From Bacteroidales bacterium UBA1237 (GTDB lineage: Bacteria > Bacteroidota > Bacteroidia > Bacteroidales > UBA932), in assembly GCA_002308935.1 (NCBI GenBank), contig DBWN01000035.1:7475-33665 (forward strand): DNA of 26,191 nucleotides. Direction: 5' to 3'. Made by a program: the position numbers and the translations under genes. How positions within the stretch are numbered: position 1 is the stretch's first letter; each line of letters begins with the position of its first letter. The notes under the pieces were generated by a model, which saw only the letters and a list, made by a program, of their open reading frames with translations, had not been told where the DNA came from and did no database searches. Positions 1 to 8,108 of the stretch are shown in pieces.

Positions 1-23
1 CTAACCAGCTGAACTACCGCACC
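1..23 (-). tRNA. 5' part of a tRNA gene, probably tRNA-Asp (truncated by window edge)
   Basis: Read on the minus strand, the first 23 bases give GGTGCGG (acceptor strand), TA, then GTTCAGCTGGTTAG, which is a typical D-arm start. The gene runs off the left edge, so the anticodon and T-arm are not visible. From memory, a GGTGCGG acceptor followed by this D-arm is what Bacteroides-type tRNA-Asp looks like, but identity rests on that resemblance only. A consensus Bacteroidetes promoter lies about 40 bases upstream (61-91), which supports a transcription unit starting here. Confidence 0.75.
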
Positions 24-37
24 TCGGTATATTTGTT

Positions 38-56
38 CGCGTTTTCCTCAAACGCG
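38..56 (-). other. Inverted repeat in the tRNA leader
   Basis: CGCGTTT and AAACGCG form a 7-bp stem around a 5-base loop, lying between the promoter -7 box and the tRNA 5' end. No T-run follows it on the minus strand, so it is not a convincing terminator for the upstream GH2 gene. It may be a processing signal in the tRNA precursor; this is inference. Confidence 0.4.
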
Positions 57-60
57 GATG

Positions 61-91
61 CAAATATAGGCATTTTTTGATTCGCCACAAA
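61..91 (-). promoter_or_regulatory. Bacteroidetes-type promoter driving the tRNA
   Basis: On the minus strand a -33 box TTTG (88-91) is followed after exactly 19 bases by TATATTTG (61-68), a full match to the Bacteroidetes sigma-ABfr consensus TTTG-N19-21-TAnnTTTG. Transcription would begin near position 54 and reach the tRNA 5' end at 23 after a leader of about 30 bases. Confidence 0.75.
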
Positions 92-118
92 TTTTTTCTT
101 GATTTTTTATTGATGAAC

Positions 119-2008
119 TCACTTTTGAGCTGATATTATCTTTTTGTTGATTTCCCTGAGACGTCCCTCATCCATCTTGACGACCTTCCGGTCATAAGTC
201 ATAAGACCGTTGACTTCTATCTCAACATCAGTGGTCTGGGTATAGACAGCCGCAGCGCATCCCTCCCCTATCAGAGAGATCAGCTGATCGGCGAACTTTG
301 AATACTCGGACAAGACCTCTTCTCCGTTCTTGTACTGCACATATCCCCAGTTCCTGTCAGCCTGCCACAGATGTCCCTCAAGGGGAAGTCCGATTCCTCC
401 ATATTCACCCAACACATTGACCAGGTCCGGATTTGTAACGTACATCTCCGGATTGGGGTAATGATGATTGTCCAAGATGTCCCCGAGGCCTTCGACAAAG
501 TTGCCTCCAGAGGCAGGATTGACCAGTCTGGAAGGATCCTTTGCCTTGGTGAAAGAGACGGCCTTCTCGGTCTCGAATTGAGCCCAGGCCTCATTGAAGG
601 GGACCCACACTACTATTGAAGGATGGAATTTCAATTGATCAATTATCTCGCCCCACTCTTTATAGTATGTGTCTCGGGCACTTTGGGGAGCGTCCCAGTC
701 AGTTCCGCTCGTATAATCTCTGGTAGCCCAGACATTGAATCTGCTGTCAGTGATGCTGGGCATGTCCTGCCAAACCATCATGCCCAAAAGGTCACAATAG
801 TAATACCACCGCTGCGGTTCCACCTTGATGTGCTTCCTTATCATGTTGAAGCCAAGGTCCTTTGTCTTTTCAACATCGAATTTGAGGGCTTCATCATTCG
901 GAGCCGTGTACAATCCGTCAGGCCACCATCCCTGGTCCAAAGGTCCAAGCTGGAAAAGGGATTTCCCGTTAAGTGCCATCCTCTTGTGCCCACCGTTATC
1001 AGCGACGATCCCTATTTCCCTCATGGCGGCGTATCCAGTCACCCGGTCGAGTGTCTTTCCGTCCCTTTTCACCGATATCTCCACAGGATAAAGATACGGT
1101 TCATCAGGAGACCACGCTCTAACATCATCAATTCCGAGGTCCACCCTTTCGCCTGCAAACGCTGAAGCCTTGGCTATCACCTTCCCAGGCAGGTTCTTCC
1201 CGGGCTCATAGCCGATCGTCCCTTCACGGACTTTTATTTCAACCTCATCTCCGCTGCGCTGTCCTTCGATATCCACATCGAACGAAAGAGCGCCTTTTCC
1301 GATATCGGCAAGCGGAAGATAGGAACTGATGAATGTTTCGGGAACGGGTTCAAGCCATACGGTCTGCCAAATTCCGCTGACGGAAGTGTACCAGATTCCG
1401 CCAGGTTTGGAGACCTGTTTTCCACGGGGCTGTGTATTGTCGTCTGTAGCGTCCAGGACCTTAAGAGTCAAGGTCTGTTCACCCTTCCCCTCCAAGAAAG
1501 GAGTTATGTCGAATGAGAAATGGGTATACCCTCCCGAGTGGTCCCCGACACTCTTTCCGTTGACATACAACTCAGCATAATAATCAACGGCCTCGAAGTT
1601 AATCCTGACTTTCTTCTTTTTCCATGCCCTGGGGAGATCGAACGTGGTCTCATACCAGAGAGCCTCATCCGGCGTAAGCCTCCTCCCTACTCCAGAAAGT
1701 GCCGATTCGAGAGCGAAAGGCACAAGGATTTCCCCGTCAAAGGATGAAGGCTTCGGCGCATCCTTACCGGTTACGGCATACTGCCACAATCCGTTAAGGC
1801 TCATCCAGTTCATATGCCCCGGCCTGTACAATTGAGGACGTGGGTACTCACCCTCTACGTTAGAGGGATCAATTTCCTCCGCCCAGGAGGTCACGATTCT
1901 GTCTCCGGCGATTTTCCACGTGGAATCACTATCCTTGGAAGAACAAGAACAGGCAACGCATCCCGCGACTGCAAGGGCTGCTGCCATGTGTACTAGGGGT
2001 TTTAGCAT
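119..2008 (-). CDS. Glycoside hydrolase family 2 enzyme, secreted lipoprotein
   Basis: A 629-residue GH2-family exo-glycosidase that likely removes a terminal sugar from glycans at the cell surface or in the periplasm; the substrate cannot be assigned. The N-terminus has a hydrophobic signal with a lipobox-like AVAGC (Cys17) and more cysteines just after it. Domain order fits GH2: a jelly-roll sugar-binding domain (about 60-220), an Ig-like domain (about 225-325) and a TIM barrel (about 330-620). The acid/base is Glu473 in PFNEAW and the nucleophile is Glu535 in LGEYGG, so both catalytic residues are kept. The QGWWPDGLYTAP stretch is typical of a common Bacteroidetes GH2 subgroup. It is monocistronic as far as seen, divergent from the HerA-like gene, and has a plausible promoter at 2028-2058. 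No hairpin terminator is visible after the TGA stop. Confidence 0.92.
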   Translation of the reverse strand: MLKPLVHMAAALAVAGCVACSCSSKDSDSTWKIAGDRIVTSWAEEIDPSNVEGEYPRPQLYRPGHMNWMSLNGLWQYAVTGKDAPKPSSFDGEILVPFALESALSGVGRRLTPDEALWYETTFDLPRAWKKKKVRINFEAVDYYAELYVNGKSVGDHSGGYTHFSFDITPFLEGKGEQTLTLKVLDATDDNTQPRGKQVSKPGGIWYTSVSGIWQTVWLEPVPETFISSYLPLADIGKGALSFDVDIEGQRSGDEVEIKVREGTIGYEPGKNLPGKVIAKASAFAGERVDLGIDDVRAWSPDEPYLYPVEISVKRDGKTLDRVTGYAAMREIGIVADNGGHKRMALNGKSLFQLGPLDQGWWPDGLYTAPNDEALKFDVEKTKDLGFNMIRKHIKVEPQRWYYYCDLLGMMVWQDMPSITDSRFNVWATRDYTSGTDWDAPQSARDTYYKEWGEIIDQLKFHPSIVVWVPFNEAWAQFETEKAVSFTKAKDPSRLVNPASGGNFVEGLGDILDNHHYPNPEMYVTNPDLVNVLGEYGGIGLPLEGHLWQADRNWGYVQYKNGEEVLSEYSKFADQLISLIGEGCAAAVYTQTTDVEIEVNGLMTYDRKVVKMDEGRLREINKKIISAQK

Positions 2009-2027
2009 AACGTCTGTGATTTACTCC

Positions 2028-2058
2028 GAAAGTTAACGATTTTTGAGTGAGAGACAAT
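2028..2058 (-). promoter_or_regulatory. Probable promoter of the first GH2 gene
   Basis: On the minus strand ATTG (2055-2058) is followed after 19 bases by TAACTTTC (2028-2035). Each box differs from the TTTG/TAnnTTTG consensus at one position. The -7 box is about 20 bases from the ATG at 2006-2008, so the leader would be short. The rest of the 2009-2203 intergenic region shows only a small TTCCC-TTTT-GGGAA hairpin (2160-2173) and no clear promoter for the plus-strand gene. Confidence 0.5.
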
Positions 2059-2203
2059 ACCTGCACCGCTCTTCTTTCCGCTGCTGCCCTTTTTTCATCG
2101 GAAGGAAGGCATAAGGATATCTCGTCCGGATTTTTATTCTTATATTAGCAGGTCAAGTCTTCCCTTTTGGGAAACGCCGCACAAGAATCAAAAAAACTCT
2201 CAT

Positions 2204-3826
2204 ATGCTCGACAACGAAAGAGGGCTCTATATAGCCCATTGTGAAAACGGCCCGATCAGCATGATCGGCAAAATGGCCAACCGCCATGGTCTGATCGCCG
2301 GTGCGACCGGAACAGGTAAGACCGTCACACTTCAGGTCATCGCAGAAACATTCTGCCAGGCAGGAGTCCCCTGCTTCATGGCTGACATGAAAGGAGACCT
2401 TTCCGGAATAAGCCAAGTCGGAAAACTTTCAGGCTTCATTCAGAAAAGGCTGCCCGAATTCGGAATCGAAGACCCTAAATTCCAGAGCTGTCCCGTAAGG
2501 TTCTTCGACGTTTTCGGAGAGCAGGGCCATCCCATGAGGTCAACGATATCCAGAATGGGTCCCCAACTTCTCTCAAGGCTCCTTGAACTCAATGAGACCC
2601 AGTCAGGTATCCTCAATATCGTTTTCAGGATCGCGGACGATCAGGGGCTTCTCCTCATCGACATGAAGGACCTCAGGGCAATGCTTGATTTCGTGGCCAG
2701 GAACGCTTCCGATTTCACAACCGTCTACGGAAACATCTCCGCAGCCAGCGTAGGAGCCATACAAAGGGCTCTTCTGGCTCTTGAAAGCCAAGGCGGTGAC
2801 AAATTCTTCGGTGAGCCCGACTTCGACATCTACGACCTGCTGCAGTGCGAAGGCGGAAAGGGAGTGATGAATGTTCTTGCAGCTGACAAGCTCATGCTGA
2901 ATCCCAAGCTCTACTCAACCTTCCTTCTCTGGTTGCTTTCAGAGCTGTACGCCACTCTTCCCGAGGTCGGCGACCTCGATCTCCCGAAGCTCGTCTTCTT
3001 CTTCGATGAAGCCCATATGCTCTTCGAAGGCACGTCAAAAGCTCTCGTAGACAAGATTGAGCAGGTCGTCAGGCTCATACGAAGCAAAGGTGTAGGCGTT
3101 TACTTTGTGACACAATCCCCTACCGACATTCCGGATGACATTCTCGGACAGCTCGGAAACAGGGTCCAGCATGCTCTCCGCGCATTCACTCCCAAGGACC
3201 AGAAAGCAGTCAAGACAGCAGCTGACACATTCCGCCCCAATCCTGCTTTCAAGACCGATGAAGCCATAATGAATCTGGAGACCGGTGAAGCGCTGGTTTC
3301 ATTCCTTGACGAGAAAGGTGCCCCCAGGATAGTGGAAAGGGCAAAGATCCTGTTCCCTCTGAGCCAGATTGGAGCCATTACCGAAGACCAGAGGGCCGAC
3401 ATCATCAAGAAGTCCAGGATCTATGGACGATACGACAAAGCTTTCGACAGGGAGAGTGCATTCGAGGTTCTTCTGAAGAAAGCCGAAGAAGACGCTCGCG
3501 AAGAGGAGGAAAGGAAGGCCGTTGAAGAAGAGGAAAAGGCAAGGGCCAAAGAGGAGAAGGCGAAGGAAAAGGAAAAAACCGCAAAGAAGAAAAAGGGCGC
3601 AGGAATCGGCAACAAGGTCCTCAGCGCAGTTGCCACTGCTGTTGCCGCAAGCCTCGCCAAGAGTGTGGGTTCCGCAGTCTCCAATTCGGTTTCAGGCAAA
3701 AAGTCCACATCCAAGAAGAGTACAAAGGACACCGTAGGACAGGCTGCAAGCAAAGCCGCTTCCGCAGCAACAAGGACCATCACCAGGGAAATCACCCGAA
3801 GCATTCTCGGAAACCTCGTGAAATAG
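2204..3826 (+). CDS. HerA-like / DUF853 family ATPase
   Basis: A 540-residue P-loop ATPase of the DUF853 (HerA-like helicase C-terminal) family, related to the HerA/FtsK DNA-pumping ATPases. Its cellular role is not well established. Walker A is GATGTGKT at residues 33-40 and Walker B is LVFFFDEAH with Asp268-Glu269. A sensor-like VYFVTQSPTDIP follows about 35 residues later. The core ends near residue 420. Beyond it lies a Glu/Lys-rich segment likely to form a charged helix or coiled coil (about 425-465), then an Ala/Ser/Lys-rich low-complexity tail to the end. The start is the first ATG after the intergenic region and leaves a short N-terminus before the P-loop, usual for this family. It ends at a convergent hairpin shared with the cyclophilin gene. 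Confidence 0.9.
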   Translation: MLDNERGLYIAHCENGPISMIGKMANRHGLIAGATGTGKTVTLQVIAETFCQAGVPCFMADMKGDLSGISQVGKLSGFIQKRLPEFGIEDPKFQSCPVRFFDVFGEQGHPMRSTISRMGPQLLSRLLELNETQSGILNIVFRIADDQGLLLIDMKDLRAMLDFVARNASDFTTVYGNISAASVGAIQRALLALESQGGDKFFGEPDFDIYDLLQCEGGKGVMNVLAADKLMLNPKLYSTFLLWLLSELYATLPEVGDLDLPKLVFFFDEAHMLFEGTSKALVDKIEQVVRLIRSKGVGVYFVTQSPTDIPDDILGQLGNRVQHALRAFTPKDQKAVKTAADTFRPNPAFKTDEAIMNLETGEALVSFLDEKGAPRIVERAKILFPLSQIGAITEDQRADIIKKSRIYGRYDKAFDRESAFEVLLKKAEEDAREEEERKAVEEEEKARAKEEKAKEKEKTAKKKKGAGIGNKVLSAVATAVAASLAKSVGSAVSNSVSGKKSTSKKSTKDTVGQAASKAASAATRTITREITRSILGNLVK

Positions 3827-3852
3827 GTTCCATCCACTACGGACCATTTACA

Positions 3853-3886
3853 ATATGCTCCCTCAGCAATGGCTGCGGGAGCATAT
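3853..3886. terminator. Convergent hairpin between the HerA-like and cyclophilin genes
   Basis: ATATGCTCCC (3853-3862) pairs perfectly with GGGAGCATAT (3877-3886), and CAGC/GCTG extend the stem inside after one mismatch, closing on an AATG loop. It lies between two converging genes and is symmetric enough to act on both. The following tract is A/T-rich (ATTATAATAG) rather than a clean T-run, so termination may be imperfect. Confidence 0.7.
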
Positions 3887-3910
3887 ATTATAATAGTATG
3901 ATGTGAACTA

Positions 3911-4597
3911 TCATTTGACCATCCTTATGGCAAGTATTTTCACCGGCTCATCCGGGACGTCACGGGCGTTTCTCGGAACAGAGGCAATACGGTCAATCAC
4001 ATCCATACCTTCAACAGTCTGCCCGAACACAGTATAAGACCCGTCGAGATGCTTGCACCCTTCCTCGCTTTGGACAAGGTAGAACTGAGTACTCGATGAG
4101 GCCTTGTCCGGATTGATGTCATCCCCTTCGCGTGCAGCTGCAAGGGCCCCTTTGGTATGCCTTATACCTTCGACGAACTCCGCGGGAATCCAATAACCGA
4201 GGTCCCTCATGCCGTATTCTTCCTGCGGTGTCCTCGGATCCTTTGTGCCGGGATCTCCACCCTGTATCATGAAACCGTCAATGACCCTATGGAACAGCGT
4301 TCCCTCTAGCATCCTTCCTGCTACCAGCCGCGCGAAGTTGTCCCTGTGAAGTGGTGTCTCCTTATAGAGTTTCACTCGAATGGTGCCCAAGGAAGTCACG
4401 ATATCGAAAACCGGTTCCTCAGGAATCACGTAAGGGTCGAAAAGAGGAAATATCTCTTCATCCGACATTATCCGGTAAGGAACAGCATCGGCAGAACCGG
4501 TGCCTTCAGAAGAACTGCTTCCGCAACCGGAAACCATAAGGGCGGCCAAAGCAAGAAGCACCGGATAAAAAGAAACTCGATGTACCATAGCCGTCAT
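3911..4597 (-). CDS. Cyclophilin-type peptidyl-prolyl isomerase, lipoprotein
   Basis: A 228-residue peptidyl-prolyl cis-trans isomerase that likely helps fold envelope proteins. The N-terminus is a type II signal peptide ending in the lipobox MVSGC, followed by a Ser/Gly-rich linker. The cyclophilin domain starts near residue 65 (TSLGTIRVKLY) and keeps the diagnostic FHRVIDGFMIQGGD segment with the catalytic Arg, STQFYLV, and the LDGSYTVFGQ loop. There is an insertion after GGDPGTKDPRTPQEEYG, as is common in Bacteroidetes cyclophilins. The ATG at 4595-4597 overlaps the RsmD stop by one base (TAATG), suggesting translational coupling. It is the last gene of the five-gene minus-strand operon. 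Confidence 0.93.
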   Translation of the reverse strand: MTAMVHRVSFYPVLLALAALMVSGCGSSSSEGTGSADAVPYRIMSDEEIFPLFDPYVIPEEPVFDIVTSLGTIRVKLYKETPLHRDNFARLVAGRMLEGTLFHRVIDGFMIQGGDPGTKDPRTPQEEYGMRDLGYWIPAEFVEGIRHTKGALAAAREGDDINPDKASSSTQFYLVQSEEGCKHLDGSYTVFGQTVEGMDVIDRIASVPRNARDVPDEPVKILAIRMVK

Positions 4598-5160
4598 TAT
4601 TCTTCACCGGTAGATTCCGCCTCAGGTTCAGTGAAGAAGGTGAAGTGAACCCTTCCGTATTTCTTCTCCTTGGTGAAAAGAGGATGTGAAGTGAACGAAT
4701 GCTCGTCGCCGTGTTCAAGAATGAAATACCCTCCCGGATGGATGATGCCTTTGCAAAGCACCCTTTCCGGAAGTGTATCAAGATCAGCAAGAGCGTAAGG
4801 CGGGTCAGCGAAGACCAGATCGAACTTCTCTGAACATAGAGGCAGGAAATCGAATACGTTATGGCGGACAACTGTAATTGAATCCTGGATTCCCAGTTTC
4901 TTCGCCTCAGTTGATATGAAAGCGGCATGAACGGGGTTCATTTCCACTGTCCATACGTGTCCTGCCCCACGGGAGACGAACTCGTAAGAAATAGCCCCTG
5001 TTCCTCCGAAAAGGTCCAGCACCTTGAGGTCATCAAACTCGTATTCGGAATCAAGTACATTGAAAAGGGCTTCCCTCGCGAAGTCAGTAGTAGGCCTCGC
5101 TTTGAAAGATGGAGGGGGAAGAATGGTCTTCCCCCTCAGTTTACCACCTATGATTCTCAT
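4597..5160 (-). CDS. rsmD: 16S rRNA (guanine(966)-N(2))-methyltransferase RsmD
   Basis: RsmD methylates G966 of 16S rRNA during 30S assembly, using S-adenosylmethionine. The protein begins MRIIGGKLRGK, the standard RsmD N-terminus, followed by KARPTTDFAREALFNVL, also a family signature. The SAM-binding loop is LDLFGGTGAISYE and the catalytic N-methyltransferase motif is FADPPY. I chose the ATG at 5158-5160, giving 187 residues, because it begins with the conserved MRII and follows an A-rich stretch. An upstream ATG at 5184 would add MTDHHWNK and overlap the esterase stop. From memory, DUF3822 and RsmD sit side by side in many Bacteroidetes; here the esterase gene lies between them. Confidence 0.92.
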   Translation of the reverse strand: MRIIGGKLRGKTILPPPSFKARPTTDFAREALFNVLDSEYEFDDLKVLDLFGGTGAISYEFVSRGAGHVWTVEMNPVHAAFISTEAKKLGIQDSITVVRHNVFDFLPLCSEKFDLVFADPPYALADLDTLPERVLCKGIIHPGGYFILEHGDEHSFTSHPLFTKEKKYGRVHFTFFTEPEAESTGEE

Positions 5161-5176
5161 TTTATTCCAATGATGA

Positions 5177-6586
5177 TCAGTCAAGTGAAGTTATGGGATC
5201 ACCCATAACCGAATCATCCTCTCCGGATGCGTCCAGTTTGAAGACCATGAACTTCGGATTCGCTGAAGTGTACGGTTCCCAACCGTTCCCGGGTTTTCCG
5301 GTCTTGACAAAGGAAGTCCAGCAGCCTAGGATCCTTTCCGCAAGGAGATAATCATCCTGGGTGAAAGGCCTGTCGCTGTTCGCCAGAGACTTGAATGTGT
5401 ACCAAAGTTCAGACGAATGGAACGCACCCTTCATCTTGTGTGAACCGGCTGCATCATCAGGGAGAGGTCTGGCGAACTCATATGCATAAGCCGGTTTGCC
5501 GGCCTTCTCGCGAAGTTCGCAGAAATACCCTATGCTTTCGTCCATCGCACGCATGTCATTCATGGTGTACCCGATCATATAAGGTATATCCTTTATCCTG
5601 CCGCCGTTCGCCGCTGAATCGAAGCTCTCGGTCATAAGATACCCGTCAGCTGAAGGTGAAGAAGAAAGACGTACATTCTGACCTGTTTCGGCAGCGTACT
5701 TGGCTGCAAGATTGAATACTTCTTCAGTGGATGCAGCCCTCATCTTCTCAAGGGTATCATAACCTGCCCAATCGAATACGGTTTTGGCGATTTCTCCAGG
5801 GTCAGAGAGATTGGGATTCACCGGAGCGGGATTCTGAGACGCACCGCCGCCGCTCTGGATTATGGCCTTCTTTATGAGGTTCCCGGTAAGAGGGGAATTC
5901 ACTAGAGTCTTGACGCTGCCGGCTCCTGCGCTCTGCCCGAATATTGTGATATTGTCCGGGTCACCTCCGAACTGGGCGATATTGTTGTATACCCATTTGA
6001 GAGCCGCGATCTGGTCCAGAATTCCGTAATTACCGCTGGAGTTGTGTCCGCTTTCTGCAGCAAGGAAGGGATGATTCAAGAAGCCGAACACTCCGAGACG
6101 GTAGTTGATGGTCACAAGGACTACATCCTTTTTTGCCCACTCGGTTCCTTCCATTTCAGGCTCGAATCCCCAGCCGGCCGTATATCCTCCGCCATGTATC
6201 CACATCGCGACAGGAAGCTTCTTTGAGGTCTTTCCGGGCGCCTTGGTCCATACATTAAGATAAAGGCAGTCCTCACTGAACTCGGGATCACCGTCAAAGA
6301 AAAACTCTGAAGTGTAGGGATTGGCGGTATCGTGGGGAGTCTGAGGCGCCGCTGCCGAGAAACGGTCAGCTACCTTCACGCCTTCCCAAGGGGTCACAGG
6401 CTGAGGCTCTTTCCAACGCAGGTCTCCTACAGGAGCTGCAGCGAAAGGTATTCCCTTATAAGAGTAGACTTCTCCTGTCTTTACTCCCTGCACCTGGCCT
6501 CCCTCTACAGTAAGGACAGGGTTCTTGGGAGAACAACCGAAAATAACAACTGCCGACAAAGCGGCAAGCATGTACAATCTTTTCAT
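5177..6586 (-). CDS. Type-B carboxylesterase, lipoprotein
   Basis: A 469-residue alpha/beta-hydrolase of the carboxylesterase type B family, likely removing ester groups (for example from glycans or small esters) in the envelope; the substrate is unknown. The signal peptide MKRLYMLAALSAVVIFGC has a lipobox ending at Cys18. The EDCLYLNVW signature and the oxyanion-hole HGGGYTAG are present, and the nucleophile is Ser219 in FGQSAGAGS. The acid is Asp344 in the position where most family members have Glu, and the base is His390 in FHSSELWYTF. It is somewhat shorter than the usual 500-550 residues, with a compact C-terminal half. It lies 43 bases after DUF3822 and 16 before RsmD, so it is probably co-transcribed. 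It looks like an insertion into an otherwise housekeeping operon. Confidence 0.92.
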   Translation of the reverse strand: MKRLYMLAALSAVVIFGCSPKNPVLTVEGGQVQGVKTGEVYSYKGIPFAAAPVGDLRWKEPQPVTPWEGVKVADRFSAAAPQTPHDTANPYTSEFFFDGDPEFSEDCLYLNVWTKAPGKTSKKLPVAMWIHGGGYTAGWGFEPEMEGTEWAKKDVVLVTINYRLGVFGFLNHPFLAAESGHNSSGNYGILDQIAALKWVYNNIAQFGGDPDNITIFGQSAGAGSVKTLVNSPLTGNLIKKAIIQSGGGASQNPAPVNPNLSDPGEIAKTVFDWAGYDTLEKMRAASTEEVFNLAAKYAAETGQNVRLSSSPSADGYLMTESFDSAANGGRIKDIPYMIGYTMNDMRAMDESIGYFCELREKAGKPAYAYEFARPLPDDAAGSHKMKGAFHSSELWYTFKSLANSDRPFTQDDYLLAERILGCWTSFVKTGKPGNGWEPYTSANPKFMVFKLDASGEDDSVMGDPITSLD

Positions 6587-6629
6587 GATTATGTGGATTT
6601 AGCTAATGGACCTGAAATGAAAGGAAACG

Positions 6630-7319
6630 TCAAAACTGCTCCACACCCTTGAAGTAACGGTAGAGCGACATCTCCTGGTCCGGAGTCAAAGGGGTCCTGA
6701 AACAAATCGTCGAGATTTCAGGATTCAGCTGAAGACGGTTCATCGAAAGGAATATGAAATATTCCGCCGTAGTGAAGTCTACTGCCTCGAACACGTTCGC
6801 AAGAAGAAGGCTCTTGCCCTGGGCTATAGCGATATGAAGATAACCGTCCATGTACGAAGCAAGGATCTTGTTGTAGTCAGCACATTTCCCGAGATCCGAA
6901 AGGATGTAATACATCTCAGGAAGAATCCTCGCATGGTCACCGGAGGTCGTGAACACTGTCTGGGACACAGCACGTGAAAGAGACTCGTCAATTGAATTGG
7001 AATATGCCAGTACAGAAGCGTAGGCCGGAACATCCACATAGTCCACAGCATCAGAATCCCTCAGAGCTACGACTTCACCCAAAGCGGACCGGACTTCCTG
7101 GGCGGAAAAGAAATGATTAGGGATGAGAGCCACTTTCGGCGTGAGAAGCGAGATCTCTACCACATCGTAGCGTCTTTGGAGCTCAGGGGTCGTAAAAATC
7201 CTGTCGGCGCCCATCCATCCGCTGCTCTTGACGGAGCCTGACTGCTGCACCTTAAAAGAATATCCACTCAAGGAGACTTGAATGGATATCCTGTTGTATA
7301 TGTCCGGTCTGTATTCCAC
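6630..7319 (-). CDS. DUF3822 family protein
   Basis: A 229-residue protein resembling the Bacteroidetes-specific DUF3822 family. Members look like actin/RNase H-fold ATPases without a known reaction, and no function can be given. Visible features are an N-terminal beta-rich half (SIQVSLSGYSFKV, VVEISLLTPKVALIPNHFF), a middle LPEMYYILSDLG segment and a C-terminal LLLANVFEAVDFTTAEYFIFLSMNRLQLNP stretch. There is no signal peptide, so it should be cytoplasmic. The start is GTG (7317-7319), overlapping the TAG stop of the upstream gene by one base (TAGTG), which argues for coupled translation. I believe linkage to rsmD is conserved in this phylum, which supports the family call. Confidence 0.8.
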   Translation of the reverse strand: MEYRPDIYNRISIQVSLSGYSFKVQQSGSVKSSGWMGADRIFTTPELQRRYDVVEISLLTPKVALIPNHFFSAQEVRSALGEVVALRDSDAVDYVDVPAYASVLAYSNSIDESLSRAVSQTVFTTSGDHARILPEMYYILSDLGKCADYNKILASYMDGYLHIAIAQGKSLLLANVFEAVDFTTAEYFIFLSMNRLQLNPEISTICFRTPLTPDQEMSLYRYFKGVEQF

Positions 7320-8008
7320 TACTCCCAGTTTCCTGCGTTGTTGTTAGGGGCTGAAATACTTCCTACCTGGAGGCCTTCATATTTGTTCTTGGCTTTCTCT
7401 TCAGCGTCGAGGTTGATCCTGAGCTGGTTGTCAAGGCCCTTGAGGAGTTTCTTCCAAGGCATCTTGGCCTCAAACAGAGGAACGTTGACACCTGAAACCT
7501 GCTTTACGATAGCGTCCATCTCGACTTTCTGCTTGCCTGAGAAAGGAATGTACTGAAGAGAGTCGATACTGAAATCGGCGCGGCTGCGGAAGAGAGTATC
7601 CTTTACGGGGATTTCATTCCTGATAGCGAACACGAGAGAACGGCCCTGCTTGTAGAGTTCGTACATTTCCTGAGGGGTGATCTTCTTGTTGGCCTTCTTG
7701 AGAGCCTCGGTATTGGCTACTGCGAGGGAGTCATCGTTTGAACCGATCTGCATAACGACCTCCATCTTGCCGTTCTTGTAGAACTGTGCCAGTGAGTCGA
7801 AATCTGCGGTGAACTTTCCGTTGACACTCTTGTAAGCGACCTGGAGGTCACGGATGTCTTTGAGACGCTGTACGGCTACTGCCTGACGATGATCTTTGGC
7901 TTTGTTGAACTTGACAGGCTCCATGACGCTTTGTACGACTGCGTATGCAAGACCAGCGATCACGAAGAGGAGCAGAATGCTGATGATAGCTTTAACTACT
8001 TTGTTCAT
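7319..8008 (-). CDS. Conserved hypothetical protein with one N-terminal membrane helix
   Basis: A 229-residue protein of unknown function. Residues about 5-28 form a single hydrophobic helix with no lipobox, and the rest is predicted to be periplasmic. After the helix comes QRLKDIRDLQVAYKSVNGKF, which recalls the region following the helix in type II secretion pseudopilins. That resemblance is weak and the protein lacks a clear prepilin cleavage site. The remainder is Lys-rich and mixed. It is the first gene of the operon with DUF3822, esterase, rsmD and cyclophilin, with a promoter at 8077-8108. Confidence 0.8.
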   Translation of the reverse strand: MNKVVKAIISILLLFVIAGLAYAVVQSVMEPVKFNKAKDHRQAVAVQRLKDIRDLQVAYKSVNGKFTADFDSLAQFYKNGKMEVVMQIGSNDDSLAVANTEALKKANKKITPQEMYELYKQGRSLVFAIRNEIPVKDTLFRSRADFSIDSLQYIPFSGKQKVEMDAIVKQVSGVNVPLFEAKMPWKKLLKGLDNQLRINLDAEEKAKNKYEGLQVGSISAPNNNAGNWE

Positions 8009-8076
8009 TATGTTGTGCGTTTTTTAATATTTTCAGAAGACGTGAGTGTCGTGTGGGCTTAAAATCAAACTTCGGA

Positions 8077-8108
8077 CAAAGTTATAAAAATGATTTATCA
8101 AAAGCAAT
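8077..8108 (-). promoter_or_regulatory. Promoter of the minus-strand DUF3822-rsmD operon
   Basis: On the minus strand ATTG (8105-8108) and, after 20 bases, a consensus TAACTTTG (8077-8084) fit the Bacteroidetes promoter pattern. The start codon is about 70 bases downstream. It interlocks with the plus-strand promoter at 8094-8124. Confidence 0.6.

Noticed and set aside
2141..2148. TATATTAG as a promoter -7 box for the HerA-like gene
   Set aside because: It misses the TTTG end of the consensus and no -33 box lies at the right distance.
3421..3837. Long minus-strand frame opposite the HerA-like gene's C-terminal tail
   Set aside because: The frame mirrors the Lys/Glu- and Ala-rich codons of the real gene and has no recognisable domain.
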